Of a stretch of DNA of 64,000 bases, positions 51,434 to 59,160 are shown piece by piece. The position numbers and the translations under genes were made by a program. The DNA comes from Ruminococcus sp. Phil11. Its GTDB lineage: Bacteria > Bacillota > Clostridia > Oscillospirales > Ruminococcaceae. The stretch's first letter is position 1. The number at the start of each line of letters is the position of its first letter. The stretch lies in the NCBI GenBank assembly GCA_001940925.1, contig MSGZ01000020.1, positions 36,544 to 100,543 of the forward strand. Direction: 5' to 3'. The notes under the pieces are model-generated. The model did not search any database, was not told where the DNA came from, and worked only from the letters and a program-made list of their open reading frames with translations.

Positions 51434-51777
51434 ACACCCTGTTCGGCAGACCAGCCCATTTTCTGACCTGCGATCAGGTGGAAGTGCAGATGCGGCACTG
51501 TCTGACCGGCATCCTCACCGCAGTTTGTAATCACACGGAAGCCGGAATCCAGCTTTTCCTGCGCAGCAACCTTTGCGATCGCCGTAAAGATTTTGCCGAC
51601 GGTCTCCGCATTCTCCGCTGTGATCGCAGAAGCACCGGAAATATGCTGCTTCGGGATGAACAGGTAGTGCAGCGGTGCGATCGGATTGATATCTTTGAAC
51701 GCGTAGACAAATTCATCCTCATAGACCTTTGTGCTCGGGATCTCGCCCGCAGCGATCTTACAGAACAGACACTCCAT
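51430..51777 (-). CDS. HIT-family nucleotide-binding protein
   Basis: The 115-residue Hint-type protein has an N-terminal CLFCKIAAGEIPS and the histidine triad PHLHFHLI (about 96-103), which hydrolyses nucleoside phosphoramidates such as AMP-lysine. It is full length for the family. Its four-base overlap with comEC and its close position after alaS (36 bp) place it in the long operon. GGAGGAT precedes the ATG. Confidence 0.96.
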   Translation of the reverse strand: MECLFCKIAAGEIPSTKVYEDEFVYAFKDINPIAPLHYLFIPKQHISGASAITAENAETVGKIFTAIAKVAAQEKLDSGFRVITNCGEDAGQTVPHLHFHLIAGQKMGWSAEQGV

Positions 51778-51813
51778 GATGATCCTCCTTATTTGATCCG
51801 CAGTGCGGAATGA

Positions 51814-54468
51814 TTAACCTTTCAGGAACTCGCCTGCAATGCTCTGCAGCATACCGAGTGCCTCATCGACCATATAGGTCTTGCCGATGCCGCCCATTGC
51901 GCTGTCCGGACGTCCGCCGCCCTTGCCGCCGGTGATCGCAGCGATGCGCTGAATGATCTTGCCGGCATGTGCGCCCTTTGCGATCGCACTCTTGGAGCAG
52001 ACGCAGTAGAAGTTGCCGTTTTCGCCGTTGACGCCTGCGAGCAGTGCCACAACATCCGGCTCACGGTCGCGGATCTGGTCGCCGAGCGTGCGGAGCGTAT
52101 CCGGCTTGACGTCGGAGAGCATCGCCGAAACGATCTTGACGCCGTTGATTTCGGCAGCTCCGCTGAACAGGCTGCCGAGCTGGCTGTTCGCGAGCTTCTG
52201 GTTCAGCTGCTCGTTTTCGCGTGCGAGACTGCGCAGCTCATTGGAAACAGCCGCGCACTTTTCCGGCAGCTCTGCCGGATTTGCAAGCTTCAGAGCCTTT
52301 GCGGCCTCTGCAAGCGTATGTTCGGTCTCCTGCATCAGCTTCAGGACATTGTCACCGGTCGCGAGCTCGATTCTGCGGACGCCCGCCGCAACGGAGCTTT
52401 CCGAAACAATGCGGCACAGACCGATCTGTGCGGTATTGGTCACATGCGTACCGCCGCAGAACTCGATCGAATCATCGCCTGCGCGGACAACACGGACAAC
52501 GTCGCCGTACTTCTCACCGAACAGTGCCATTGCACCGAGCTTCTTTGCTTCCTCGATCGGCATTTCCTCGGTAGAGACCGGCAGCGCGTTCAGAATTTCA
52601 GCATTGAGCAGCTCCTCGACCTTTGCAAGCTCCTCTGCGGAGACTGCGGAGAAGTGGGAGAAGTCAAAGCGGCAGCGTTCTGCATTGACGAGCTGACCCG
52701 CCTGATGCACATGGTCGCCGAGCACCTTGCGCAGTGCAGCCTGCAGCAGATGCGCCGCGGTGTGGTTGCGCATGATCGCGCGGCGGCGTTTCAGATCGAC
52801 CTTTGCAAGCACGGTATCGCCGACATGCAGCGTACCGATCTCCAGATTGCCCATGTGCAAAGACTGGCCGTCGCCGCCCTTCTGGGTATCGGCAACTGCG
52901 AACACGACCTCTGCTTCATTCTCCGCAAGAATCTCGATCTCGCCGGTGTCACCGACCTGACCGCCGCTTTCAGCATAGAACGGGGTGCGGTCAAGGATCA
53001 GGATGCCGTCCTTGCCCTCCTCGAGTGTCTCAACAGCCTGACCGTCCGTGAGGATCGCGAGCACCTTTGCTTCGCACGCGGTTTCGGTATAGCCGGTAAA
53101 CTCCGTCTTTGCAAGACCCTTCGGCACGGCTGCGCCGCCGCCCCACGAGGTCTTGACCTTGGACGCACGGTCTGCTCTTGCGCGCTGCTTCTGCTCCTCC
53201 ATGCAGGAACGGAAGCCCTCTTCGTCAACGGTCACGCCCTGCTCGCCTGCCATTTCGATCGTCAGGTCGATCGGGAAGCCGTAGGTATCGCTCAGGTTGA
53301 ACGCATCCTGACCGGAAAGCACGGTCTGACCGTCCTCCTTCAGCTTTGCGATCATATCATTCAGACGGTCGGTGCCGTTGTCGATCGTGCGGGCGAAGCT
53401 CTCCTCCTCATGCTTGATGATGCGGGTGATGAGCTCCTGCTTTTCCTTCAGCTCCGGATAAGCACCGCAGTTTTCGCCGATGACCGTTTCCGCAACCTTA
53501 TAAAGGAACGGCTCCTTGATGCCGAGCAGTCTGCCGTGACGCGCCGCTCTTCTCAGCAGACGCTTGAGCACATAGCCGCGGCCGTCGTTGGCCGGGGTGA
53601 TGCCGTCGCCGACCATGAACACCGTCGAGCGGATGTGGTCGGTGATGACGCGCAGGGAGACGTCAGACTTTTCATCGGTATGATATTTGATGTCAGCGAT
53701 CTGACAGATATGCTTCATGATGTTCTGCACGGTATCGACCTCGAACAGGTTGTCAACGCCCTGCATGACACATGCCAGACGTTCGAGTCCCATACCGGTG
53801 TCGATATTCTTGTGCTTCATCTCGGCATAGTTGCCCTTGCCGTCGCTGTCGAACTGCGAGAACACGAGGTTCCAGATCTCGATGACGCGGTCGCAGTCGC
53901 TGGCCTGCTCGAAGCTCTCGAACGGGCCGTATGCCTCGCCGCGGTCAAAGTGGATCTCGGAGCAGGGGCCGCACGGGCCGGAGCCGTGCTCCCAGAAGTT
54001 ATCCGCCTTGCCGAGACGGATGATGCGGTCATGCGGGATGCCGATCTCCTTTTCCCAGATTTCCGCTGCCTCGTCGTCGCTCTCGAATACGGTGATCCAG
54101 AGCTTTTCGGCCGGGATCGCCATTTCACCGGTCAGGAACTCCCATGCCCAGTTGATCGCCTCGCGCTTGAAATACTCGCCGAACGAGAAGTTGCCGAGCA
54201 TCTCAAAGAAGGTGCCGTGACGGGCGGTCTTGCCGACGCGCTCGATATCCGGGGTGCGGATGCACTTCTGGCAGGTCGTGACGCGGACATTGGGCGGGAC
54301 TGCCTGTCCGAGGAAGTATTTTTTCAGCGGCGCCATGCCGGAGTTGATGAGCAGCAGGGAGTTGTCCCCCTTCGGGATCAGAGATGCGCTGTCCATGCGG
54401 GTGTGTCCCTTGCTTTCAAAGAAAGAGAGATAGCGTTCGCGCAGTTCATTCAAGCCTGTCCATTCCAT
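51814..54468 (-). CDS. alaS: Alanine-tRNA ligase
   Basis: The 884-residue class II synthetase begins with the alanine-specific start (GLNELRERYLSFFESKGH) and has motif 2 and 3 regions (GKTARHGTFFEMLGNFSFGEYF; GMGLERLACV). The editing domain holds the HTAAHLL zinc histidines and EFCGGTHV, and the C-terminal DHHA1 domain ends in GKGGGRPDSAMGG. It charges tRNA-Ala and clears mischarged Ser/Gly. The start at 54468 (MEWTGLNEL) is preferred to longer frames; AAAGGAAA lies upstream. It is first in the operon, with a consensus promoter and no T-box leader. Confidence 0.97.
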   Translation of the reverse strand: MEWTGLNELRERYLSFFESKGHTRMDSASLIPKGDNSLLLINSGMAPLKKYFLGQAVPPNVRVTTCQKCIRTPDIERVGKTARHGTFFEMLGNFSFGEYFKREAINWAWEFLTGEMAIPAEKLWITVFESDDEAAEIWEKEIGIPHDRIIRLGKADNFWEHGSGPCGPCSEIHFDRGEAYGPFESFEQASDCDRVIEIWNLVFSQFDSDGKGNYAEMKHKNIDTGMGLERLACVMQGVDNLFEVDTVQNIMKHICQIADIKYHTDEKSDVSLRVITDHIRSTVFMVGDGITPANDGRGYVLKRLLRRAARHGRLLGIKEPFLYKVAETVIGENCGAYPELKEKQELITRIIKHEEESFARTIDNGTDRLNDMIAKLKEDGQTVLSGQDAFNLSDTYGFPIDLTIEMAGEQGVTVDEEGFRSCMEEQKQRARADRASKVKTSWGGGAAVPKGLAKTEFTGYTETACEAKVLAILTDGQAVETLEEGKDGILILDRTPFYAESGGQVGDTGEIEILAENEAEVVFAVADTQKGGDGQSLHMGNLEIGTLHVGDTVLAKVDLKRRRAIMRNHTAAHLLQAALRKVLGDHVHQAGQLVNAERCRFDFSHFSAVSAEELAKVEELLNAEILNALPVSTEEMPIEEAKKLGAMALFGEKYGDVVRVVRAGDDSIEFCGGTHVTNTAQIGLCRIVSESSVAAGVRRIELATGDNVLKLMQETEHTLAEAAKALKLANPAELPEKCAAVSNELRSLARENEQLNQKLANSQLGSLFSGAAEINGVKIVSAMLSDVKPDTLRTLGDQIRDREPDVVALLAGVNGENGNFYCVCSKSAIAKGAHAGKIIQRIAAITGGKGGGRPDSAMGGIGKTYMVDEALGMLQSIAGEFLKG

Positions 54469-54535
54469 AGGTACAGATTTCCTTTCCGTTTTACAGATTC
54501 CGGCAGCTTTGCCGCCGCATAACAATACAGGATAT

Positions 54536-54564
54536 AGTATACCCCAAAACGCGTGTTTTGTCAA
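54536..54564 (-). promoter_or_regulatory. Promoter of alaS operon
   Basis: On the minus strand TTGACA (54564-54559) and TATACT (54541-54536) have a 17-bp spacer. Confidence 0.85.
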
Positions 54565-54595
54565 GTGCGCAGACTGCCTGTATCAAAACGCGGGT

Positions 54596-56125
54596 TCAGC
54601 CGGCGGGGGAGGCCTCTCCCGTTGCGATGCGTTCGCGGAACCGGACGTCATGCTCCACGAACAGCATGGACGGCTGACAGCCGAGCAGCAGCTCCTCGAT
54701 CTGCATCCGGGAAAACACATCTATATAATTCAGCGGCTCATCCCAGATATACAGATGAGCAGGCTTTGCGAGGCTTGCCGCGAGAAGGACCTTTTTCTTC
54801 TGCCCCGCCGAATAGTCCTGCATCGGCTTTTCCAGCTGACTGCGCGAAAAATCCATCCGCCGGAGCAGCGTGCACATCAGCGTCAGGTCAAGCCTGTGCG
54901 CCTGACAGTAAGCGGCGACCGTTCCGGAAAGTCCTGCCGTATCCTGCGGCACCCATGAGATCACCAGCCCGGACGCGAGCTCGCAGAAACCGGTCTCCTC
55001 CGGCAGTGCGCCCGCGGTCTCAACACCGGCATGATGCAGCAGCATCCGCAGCAGCGTCGATTTGCCGCAGCCGTTTCTGCCGTGCAGCGCGATGCGCCCG
55101 CCGCTTTGCAGTTCGAGATCCAGATGCCCGAACAGCGGCTCCGCACCCGGATAGCAAAGACCGTAATCCCGCAGCGTCAGCAGCGTCTGCTTATGATGCG
55201 TCAGCGGCGTGAGCTTCAGCGTTTCGGTCTGCTCGATATCCTGCAGCAGATTTTCCTTCTCCGTGATCTCGCGGTCGATGCGCTTTTCGATCTGCCGGAC
55301 GCGGCTCTGCATTTTCTTCGTTTTTGCGCCGATAAACGAGCGGCTGCTGATGCAGCGGTCATGCTCTTTGACCGGATCGAATCCGATCTTCGTGCGCTCG
55401 TTCCGGTCTGCCCAGTCCGCGGTGCGCTTTGCGGCCTGTTTCAGCTTTCTGATCTCGCGGCGGTGCTTTTCGTTTTCCGCCTCCGCAAACTGATCGCTCC
55501 GCTGCTTGTTCTCCTGCCAGACCGTAAAATTCCCGCTCTGCACCGTGATCGTTTTGCGGTTCAGCACCAGAACATGGTCAATGACCGCATCCAGCAGGTC
55601 CCGGTCATGGGAGACAAGGATAAAGCCCTTCTTCCCGGCCAGATACTGTTTGACGGCTTCTCTGGAATCCTGATCGAGATGATTGGTCGGTTCGTCGATC
55701 AGCAGAAAATCGTTTTCGCCCGAAAAAAGCAGCGCGAGCAGCAGCTTTGTACGCTCACCGGGGCTCAGGGTGTGAAAAGGCCGGTACAGGATTTCCGCGC
55801 CGGTATCGAGCAGCGAAAGCTCGCAGATCACGCGCCATTGCTCGCAGCCGGGACGCAGCTCCTCTATAAAATCTGAGGCGGGCTGCTGCTGTTGGATTTC
55901 CGTGACCGGATACGGAAAATACGAAAACGGCACGCTGCATTCAATGCTGCCCTGATACGGGAGCTCACCCATCAACAGACGCAGCAGCGTCGTTTTGCCT
56001 CTGCCGTTGCGCCCGATCAGGCCGAGCCTCCAGTTCGTATCGAGCGAGAACGAAGCCTGCTCGAACACATGGTCAAAGCTGCCGTCGTAATAAAATGTCA
56101 GATTCCTGACGCTGATCTGTGACAT
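54596..56125 (-). CDS. Lsa-like ABC-F ribosomal protection protein
   Basis: The 509-residue protein has two ABC domains with Walker A GRNGRGKTT and GRNGCGKST. DTNWRLGLIGRNGRGKTTLL and the late WDEPLNYIDVF with a final EHD are hallmarks of the Lsa/Vga/Vml group. These proteins bind the ribosomal E site and displace lincosamides, streptogramin A and pleuromutilins. The long interdomain linker (about 190-275, basic and helical) is the antibiotic-resistance domain in that group. The ATG at 56125 is chosen over 56131 because AGGAGG is 7 bases from it. A leader with uORF and terminator precedes the gene, fitting drug-induced expression. Resistance itself is inference. Confidence 0.88.
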   Translation of the reverse strand: MSQISVRNLTFYYDGSFDHVFEQASFSLDTNWRLGLIGRNGRGKTTLLRLLMGELPYQGSIECSVPFSYFPYPVTEIQQQQPASDFIEELRPGCEQWRVICELSLLDTGAEILYRPFHTLSPGERTKLLLALLFSGENDFLLIDEPTNHLDQDSREAVKQYLAGKKGFILVSHDRDLLDAVIDHVLVLNRKTITVQSGNFTVWQENKQRSDQFAEAENEKHRREIRKLKQAAKRTADWADRNERTKIGFDPVKEHDRCISSRSFIGAKTKKMQSRVRQIEKRIDREITEKENLLQDIEQTETLKLTPLTHHKQTLLTLRDYGLCYPGAEPLFGHLDLELQSGGRIALHGRNGCGKSTLLRMLLHHAGVETAGALPEETGFCELASGLVISWVPQDTAGLSGTVAAYCQAHRLDLTLMCTLLRRMDFSRSQLEKPMQDYSAGQKKKVLLAASLAKPAHLYIWDEPLNYIDVFSRMQIEELLLGCQPSMLFVEHDVRFRERIATGEASPAG

Positions 56126-56156
56126 AGACATTCCTCCTTTGCATGAGGCCCCGCAT

Positions 56157-56194
56157 ATAAAAAACGGAACCGTTTGCTGCCAAACAGTTCCGTT
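56157..56194 (-). terminator. Attenuator terminator before ABC-F gene
   Basis: On the minus strand the 14-bp stem AACGGAACTGTTTG/CAAACGGTTCCGTT (one G-U pair) is followed by at least six T residues. It ends about 30 bases before the ABC-F ATG. Confidence 0.92.
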
Positions 56195-56375
56195 ATGCTC
56201 CTAACCTCAAATGAATGCGGAGAAAGCCGCGAAAGCTCCCGCTTTGTGACGGGAACAGGATATCAAGACACTGAAAAGAGGTTATGAAAACATAATCCAC
56301 TTTTGACAGCATGACAAACCGGTGCGCAACTTTGATGCGCACTGACCGGATATGCATGTGAACAAAAGCGAATTA

Positions 56376-56384
56376 TTATTTCAT
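56376..56384 (-). CDS. Two-codon upstream ORF (Met-Lys-stop)
   Basis: ATG AAA TAA, followed by a second TAA, sits 3-7 bases after AGAGGTGAG, about 25 bases into the predicted transcript. Very short uORFs upstream of ABC-F resistance genes are known to sense ribosome-targeting drugs. Confidence 0.65.
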   Translation of the reverse strand: MK

Positions 56385-56413
56385 CCTCTCACCTCTTTCG
56401 GGTTGCTGCCCTC

Positions 56414-56442
56414 ATGATAGCATATTTTCCGGATTTTGTCAA
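56414..56442 (-). promoter_or_regulatory. Promoter of ABC-F leader
   Basis: On the minus strand TTGACA (56442-56437) and TATCAT (56419-56414) have a 17-bp spacer and an extended -10 TGC. Confidence 0.85.
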
Positions 56443-56550
56443 GCATTCAGCACGCAGACTGCTTTTTTGTGCATGTTGCCGGATCAGGCGGAAAATGTGC
56501 ATTCATTTAGGAATATCCTGCTGCGATTGTACGGAATCCGCAGCAGAGGC

Positions 56551-56579
56551 TTGCATTTTGCAGACGAATATGCTATAAT
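56551..56579 (+). promoter_or_regulatory. Promoter of PHP gene
   Basis: TTGCAT (56551-56556) and TATAAT (56574-56579) have a 17-bp spacer and an extended -10 TGC. Confidence 0.8.
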
Positions 56580-56624
56580 GAAAAAAATTGCAATTCATAC
56601 AAAATGTCTGTCAGAAAGGAAATC

Positions 56625-57476
56625 ATGCTGATGAAAACCTGTGATCTGCACACACATTCGACCTGCTCTGACGGTACCGATACGCCCGCGGAGCTGGTAA
56701 AGCTGGCGGAGCAGGCCGGTCTTTCCGGCATCGCGCTGACGGATCACAATACCGTAAAGGGGCTGCGCGCATTCCTGGATGCGGGCAAAGAAAGCAGCAT
56801 CGTGACCGTGCCCGGCTGCGAGTTCTCGACCGATTACGGCAGAACGGAGCTGCATATCGTCGGGCTGTTTCTGCGGGAACGCGTCTGGCCGCAGATCGAG
56901 CAGTATGCGGAGCAGCTTCACGGCGGAAAAAAACGCAGCAACGAGCTGCTGATCGAAAGGCTGCGGGCGGCGGGATACGACATCACCTATGAGGAGGCAG
57001 CGGCTGCCGCTCCGGATGCGGATACCTTCAACCGTGCGCATGTTGCGGGACTTCTGCAGCAAAAGGGGTATGTGCGTGACCGGAAGGAAGCCTTCGCGAC
57101 TTTGCTGCACGAAAACAGCGGATTTTATACACCGCCTGCCCGTCCGGGCGCGCTCGATACGATCGCCTTTATCAAGGAGATCGGCGGCGCGGCGGTGCTG
57201 GCGCATCCGTTCCAGAATCTGGATGCGGCAGGGCTGGCGGAATTTCTCCCGCAGGCAAAGGCGCGCGGACTGGACGCGATCGAAACAAAATACAGCGAAT
57301 TTGACGCAGAGACAACAGAAGCAGCGGCGGCACTGGCTGAACGCTTCGGACTGAAGCAGAGCGGCGGCTCGGACTATCACGGACGCGTGAAGCCGGATAT
57401 CGCACTCGGTACCGGAAAGGGCAGCCTTTGCGTTCCGTTCGCATTTCTTGAGGAACTGCGTTCCTCTGCCGGATAA
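56625..57476 (+). CDS. PHP-domain phosphoesterase
   Basis: The 283-residue protein begins with the PHP metal motif DLHTHSTCSDGTDTP (HxH near residues 8-10) and has ALTDHNT (D-H pair), GCEFST, GGAAVLAHPFQN and SGGSDYHG, the successive metal-binding segments of the YciV/TrpH-like family. These enzymes hydrolyse nucleoside 3',5'-bisphosphate or short RNA ends; the B. subtilis member is not settled. AAAGGAAATC precedes the ATG at 56625; ATGs at 56604 and 56631 are less well placed. It ends 163 bp before the aminotransferase gene. Confidence 0.9.
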   Translation: MLMKTCDLHTHSTCSDGTDTPAELVKLAEQAGLSGIALTDHNTVKGLRAFLDAGKESSIVTVPGCEFSTDYGRTELHIVGLFLRERVWPQIEQYAEQLHGGKKRSNELLIERLRAAGYDITYEEAAAAAPDADTFNRAHVAGLLQQKGYVRDRKEAFATLLHENSGFYTPPARPGALDTIAFIKEIGGAAVLAHPFQNLDAAGLAEFLPQAKARGLDAIETKYSEFDAETTEAAAALAERFGLKQSGGSDYHGRVKPDIALGTGKGSLCVPFAFLEELRSSAG

Positions 57477-57639
57477 CCGGCCGCAAATCACAATTTCATA
57501 CTCGCATTTCAGCGATCTCATCTGACTGCCGCAAGGCAGTGAACGTGCACGCCGTCAGGCGGTGCGATTTGCATTCTACTACGGAAATGTGGGATTCTTT
57601 TTATTTATGAAAGAACCGGAACATGAAAGGAAAATGCAA
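57477..57639 (+). other. Spacer PHP-aminotransferase with two small hairpins
   Basis: ACTGCC-GCAA-GGCAGT (57525-57540) and an imperfect GCACGCC/GGCGGTGC hairpin (57547-57565) occur without a U tract. No convincing promoter is seen, so the downstream pair may be read from the PHP promoter. Confidence 0.45.
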
Positions 57640-59160
57640 ATGAACAGCCGAGATCGCTTTTCTGCTGCAACGGAGCGGATCTGCCGGTTCCACAGGGAGC
57701 TGACAGTCAATGCCGTGACGTTCACGGACTGCGGCACAAGACCGGACGGAAGCCAGTTCTGTCCGGAGCTTTTTCGCGTCAAGCAGGGCTATGATTTCTT
57801 TGAGTTCGGGATCAGTGCGCCGCATGACGTCTATCTGACAGGAACCGAAAATTCCCTTGCAACGGGCAATCCGCTTTACGGCGCGATGTATCCGCCCGCA
57901 CGGGAGATGATCCGGCAGATGTGCGAAACGCCGGAGCTTTCCAAATATCCGCTGCGCAACGGCGACCCGGAATGCAAGGACATCATCCTTGATTATCTCC
58001 GGGAGATCGGCTTCTGCGGCTCGCTGCATGAGGAGAACGTCGGGTTTGCGTTCTCCACGACCCATGCATTTGCCGCGCTGATGAAGCTGATCGTGCAGCC
58101 GGGGGACGTCGTGCTGTTTACCGCACCGACCTACGGCATCTTCGCATTCGTGCCGGAGCGCGAGGGCGGCGTCACGAAATTCCTGCAGCTCCGCGAGGAG
58201 GACGACTGGCAGATCGACCCCGACGCGCTGCGGGAACGGATCCGCGAGATCAACGAAGAACTGCGGCATTCGCCGTACCGGACACCCGACCGTACACCCT
58301 GCGTCGTCGCATTCTTTCAGTCGAACCCCTGCAACCCGACCGGCCGCGTCATGGGAAAGAACGACATCGGCCGGATGCAGGCGATCCTGGACGTCTGCCG
58401 CGAGGCGGGCGTGCTCTGCATCGATGACCTGATCTACCGCGACCTCTGCTATGACCGGGACGATCCGGCTGTTCCGATGGCGTCGCTGGACGGCGACCAT
58501 TCCAATGTGGTCTCGCTGCTCGGCATTTCCAAAGCCTACGGCGCGGCGGGGCTCCGGGCGGGCATCATCGCCGCGAACGAAATCATCATTGCCGGCGTGC
58601 GGAATTATATCGCGTGGGACACGGATTCCACATCGTATCTGAATATGAAGGTGCTCTCTGCTGTCTACCGGACAGGCGCGGAGCATGAGAAGGCCTATCA
58701 GGCTTATTTTTCGGAGATCATGGCGGGCTACCGCGACCGGCTGAACATTGTCCGATGTATCACGGACGGGCTCGGCTCCCTGCCGGAAGCAGAACGGGCG
58801 CGCACCCGTGCGCTGATCGCGGAGGGCAGGACGGAGGCCGAGACCGCAGAGCTCCTGCGCGGCACAAGAGGCGTCCGCATCCTGCCGGGCTGCGTGCCGG
58901 AGGCGGGCTTCTTTGCGCTGCTTGATTTCCGTGCGCTCTGCGGAAAAACCTGCGACGGCATCACGGTCACGGATGACCTGACCCTGATCCGGTATCTCTA
59001 TCACCGGTACCGGCTGAAGCTGCTGCCGGGCTGCGCAATGGGGATGCATGACCCGCGGCATATTGTCGCACGGGTCAGCTTTTCCCTGGAGATCCCGGAG
59101 CTGATCGCACGGATGAAACTGTTGAAGGAAGAATCGGAGAGACTGTATGACTGTGAGTAA
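57640..59160 (+). CDS. Fold-type I PLP aminotransferase paired with GH3 synthetase
   Basis: The 506-residue class I/II aminotransferase has the substrate/cofactor block FQSNPCNPTGRVM (about 226-238), the cofactor aspartate and tyrosine in CIDDLIYRDL (about 260-269) and the PLP lysine in LLGISKAYGAAGLRAG (about 293-308). It is about 100 residues longer than typical members, with an insert around 375-430 (ARTRALIAEGRTEAETAELL). No signal peptide. The ATG at 57640 is chosen because AAAGGA lies 8 bases before it. Its last 14 bases overlap the GH3 gene, so the two products are likely made and used together. The substrate is unknown. Confidence 0.85.
   Translation: MNSRDRFSAATERICRFHRELTVNAVTFTDCGTRPDGSQFCPELFRVKQGYDFFEFGISAPHDVYLTGTENSLATGNPLYGAMYPPAREMIRQMCETPELSKYPLRNGDPECKDIILDYLREIGFCGSLHEENVGFAFSTTHAFAALMKLIVQPGDVVLFTAPTYGIFAFVPEREGGVTKFLQLREEDDWQIDPDALRERIREINEELRHSPYRTPDRTPCVVAFFQSNPCNPTGRVMGKNDIGRMQAILDVCREAGVLCIDDLIYRDLCYDRDDPAVPMASLDGDHSNVVSLLGISKAYGAAGLRAGIIAANEIIIAGVRNYIAWDTDSTSYLNMKVLSAVYRTGAEHEKAYQAYFSEIMAGYRDRLNIVRCITDGLGSLPEAERARTRALIAEGRTEAETAELLRGTRGVRILPGCVPEAGFFALLDFRALCGKTCDGITVTDDLTLIRYLYHRYRLKLLPGCAMGMHDPRHIVARVSFSLEIPELIARMKLLKEESERLYDCE

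Larger units (their letters stand above)
56126..56413 (-). promoter_or_regulatory. Antibiotic-responsive attenuator leader of ABC-F gene
   Basis: The leader is about 280 nt. In transcript order it has a strong ribosome binding site with a two-codon ORF and a hairpin GTGCGCA/TGCGCAC. The segment ACCTCTTT follows, able to pair with the uORF site AAAGAGGT, then GAGGTTA, able to pair with that same region. It ends with a perfect terminator and then the ABC-F ribosome binding site. The mutually exclusive pairings are inferred by eye. Confidence 0.7.

Noticed and set aside
54469..54535. T-box leader for alaS
   Set aside because: The predicted leader is only about 60 nt, with no specifier stem or TGGN-type T-box sequence.
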